Source: Flammeovirga yaeyamensis (GTDB taxonomy: Bacteria; Bacteroidota; Bacteroidia; Cytophagales; Flammeovirgaceae). From it: a stretch of 64,000 bases of DNA. This document shows positions 62,883 through 64,000 of the stretch, one piece after another. Location: positions 4,866,501 to 4,930,500 of the forward strand of contig NZ_CP076132.1 in the NCBI RefSeq assembly GCF_018736045.1, written 5' to 3'. Numbering within the stretch: the stretch's first letter is position 1; every line of letters starts with the position of its first letter. Under the pieces are notes generated by a model. That model was not told the DNA's origin and did not search any database. It saw only the letters and a program-made list of their open reading frames with translations. A program made the position numbers and the translations under genes.

Positions 62883-64000
62883 ATGAAATTCACGAAAATT
62901 CTAGCAGCTGCCGCTTTGACTGCTGCTGTTTCTAGTACTGCATTAGCACAGGAGAAGGGTTCAGCTACTAAAGCTGCTGCCTACCTAACTAAAGGTGAAA
63001 TGACAGAAGCTCAAGCTGAGATTAACAAAGCTGTGGCTTATGAAAAATTCAAATTATCAAGCAAAGGTAAATCACCAGTAATCGCTAAAGATAAAACTCT
63101 AGACGTAAAAGGTGATATCTATACACAAGTTGCACAAGCTGAAGGTGCTTCAACTGACGAAGTAACAGTTGCAATCGACTCAGTTTTATCAGCTTACAAT
63201 GAAATCAAAAGTAACAAAGAAGTAATTGGTAAAGAATCTCCAGTTTACAAAGCAGTTTGGTTAGATCAACCGGATCAAATCGATCCAATGACAATGCAAC
63301 CTAAAACTTCTAAATTGACTAACTTCTACAACCACTTCATCAACGAAGGTGCTAAAGCTTGGCAAGAAGAAGATTTCACTTTAGCTAAACAAGAATTTGA
63401 CTTGGCTTTAAGAGTGAAAAAAGATACAACTGCTGCACAAAATGCTTTATATGCTACTATCAACTTACTAAACGATGTTGATGATGATGCTGAAATCAAA
63501 GCTTTACAGGATGAAGTAGTAAAGTATGCTAAAGTTTTATTCTCTTTAGGTAAAAACGACGCTGTATATTACAAGCAATTGTTATTCTACGCTTCACAAG
63601 GTGTTACTGATATCGAGAGCTCAATCGACGAGTTAGGTTACGAAGTAAGAGAGTCTGAAAATACTATAGAAAGATCTTCTAAAACTGTTGAATCTTCGAA
63701 AGAAAGATATGAGTACTATGCTACTGGCGGAGGAAGAAGAACTTCTAACTCTTCTACAAGAGCAAAACAAGCAAAAGCTGAAATGGAAGAAGCGCAAGCT
63801 GAAGTAGATGCTGCTAAAGCAAAATTAGAAGCTGCAAACACTAAAATTGCTGCTTTAGAAACAGAAGCAAAGAAATTCTACCAAGAGTCTTTAGATATCT
63901 GTGTTGAAGGTTTAAAATACAATGCTGATGATGCTGACTTATCAAGAAGTATGATCATTTACTACTTGAAACTTGACAAAATGGATGAAGCAATTGCATC
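62883..64000 (+). CDS. Secreted TPR/coiled-coil protein, 3' end missing (partial)
   Basis: Opens with a signal peptide (MKFTKILAAAALTAAVSSTA, cleaved near LAQ) and is read for about 372 residues up to the window edge. It starts with an Ala/Lys-rich helical region (EMTEAQAEINKAVAYEKF), has TPR-like pairs (WQEEDFTLAKQEFDLALRV), then a Ser/Arg-rich stretch (GGGRRTSNSSTR) and a strong coiled coil (AEMEEAQAEVDAAKAKLEAA). Codon use is high-expression type. It may be an abundant periplasmic or outer-membrane-associated protein. Function unknown. Confidence 0.75.
   Translation, partial: MKFTKILAAAALTAAVSSTALAQEKGSATKAAAYLTKGEMTEAQAEINKAVAYEKFKLSSKGKSPVIAKDKTLDVKGDIYTQVAQAEGASTDEVTVAIDSVLSAYNEIKSNKEVIGKESPVYKAVWLDQPDQIDPMTMQPKTSKLTNFYNHFINEGAKAWQEEDFTLAKQEFDLALRVKKDTTAAQNALYATINLLNDVDDDAEIKALQDEVVKYAKVLFSLGKNDAVYYKQLLFYASQGVTDIESSIDELGYEVRESENTIERSSKTVESSKERYEYYATGGGRRTSNSSTRAKQAKAEMEEAQAEVDAAKAKLEAANTKIAALETEAKKFYQESLDICVEGLKYNADDADLSRSMIIYYLKLDKMDEAIA

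Overview
The window is chromosomal DNA from an AT-rich member of the Bacteroidota. A Flammeovirga-like Cytophagales bacterium is my best guess, inferred from the protein families and not from any rRNA. Supporting signs are Bacteroidota-typical families (DUF2480, DUF5723, degenerate EnvC-type LytM proteins, a TonB receptor with an N-terminal carboxypeptidase-regulatory-like domain), many SPII lipoproteins, promoters of the TAnnTTTG (-7) type, and few clear Shine-Dalgarno sequences. I saw no phage, transposase, CRISPR array, tRNA or rRNA. Most of the window is ordinary core genome with accessory surface and secreted proteins between.

Layout. 1-3022 (minus): 5' end of rpmH, then three tandem deoxynucleoside kinase paralogues and a small membrane protein. 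3.5-7.0 kb: lpdA, a small secreted protein and a porin-like barrel. 7.1-12 kb: DUF2480, a FemAB-like acyltransferase, a degenerate M23/EnvC protein with a striking leader palindrome, a Spy-like protein, gatC and plsC. 12.3-17.6 kb: tight operon uvrA - histidine phosphatase - scpA - membrane glycosyltransferase. 17.6-20.2 kb: paired paralogous lipoproteins and a spondin-domain lipoprotein. 20.3-23 kb: MscS channel and S41 protease. 23.2-32.4 kb: envelope block with a DUF5723 protein, an 11-repeat secreted protein, a TonB-dependent receptor and its partner beta-helix lipoprotein. 32.7-36.5 kb: two ROK kinases flanking a glycosidase-like lipoprotein that lacks the expected acid/base glutamate. 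36.5-41.3 kb: a terminator-bounded mini-unit with a 32-residue membrane peptide, gluQ, a degenerate crotonase, aspS, and a tandem repeat carrying terminators. 41.3-49 kb (minus): M28 peptidase, lipoproteins, der, lytic transglycosylase, LOG-family protein, large membrane-anchored protein, alpha/beta hydrolase. 49-64 kb: trans-sulfuration enzyme and CYTH protein, an orphan ParA, trmB and a WbqC-like gene, clpC, secreted proteins, gyrA, and two TPR/coiled-coil secreted proteins, the last cut by the window edge.

Core functions cover translation (rpmH, gatC, aspS, gluQ, trmB, der), DNA repair and topology (uvrA, scpA, gyrA) and nucleotide salvage. The surface genes suggest an organism that handles extracellular polymers and imports their products. 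The least ordinary signals are the three kinases with different substrate-pocket residues, the ROK/pseudo-glycosidase/ROK island, a 13-mer repeated upstream of a small secreted gene, the 36.8-kb mini transcription unit, and the palindromic leader of the EnvC-like gene.
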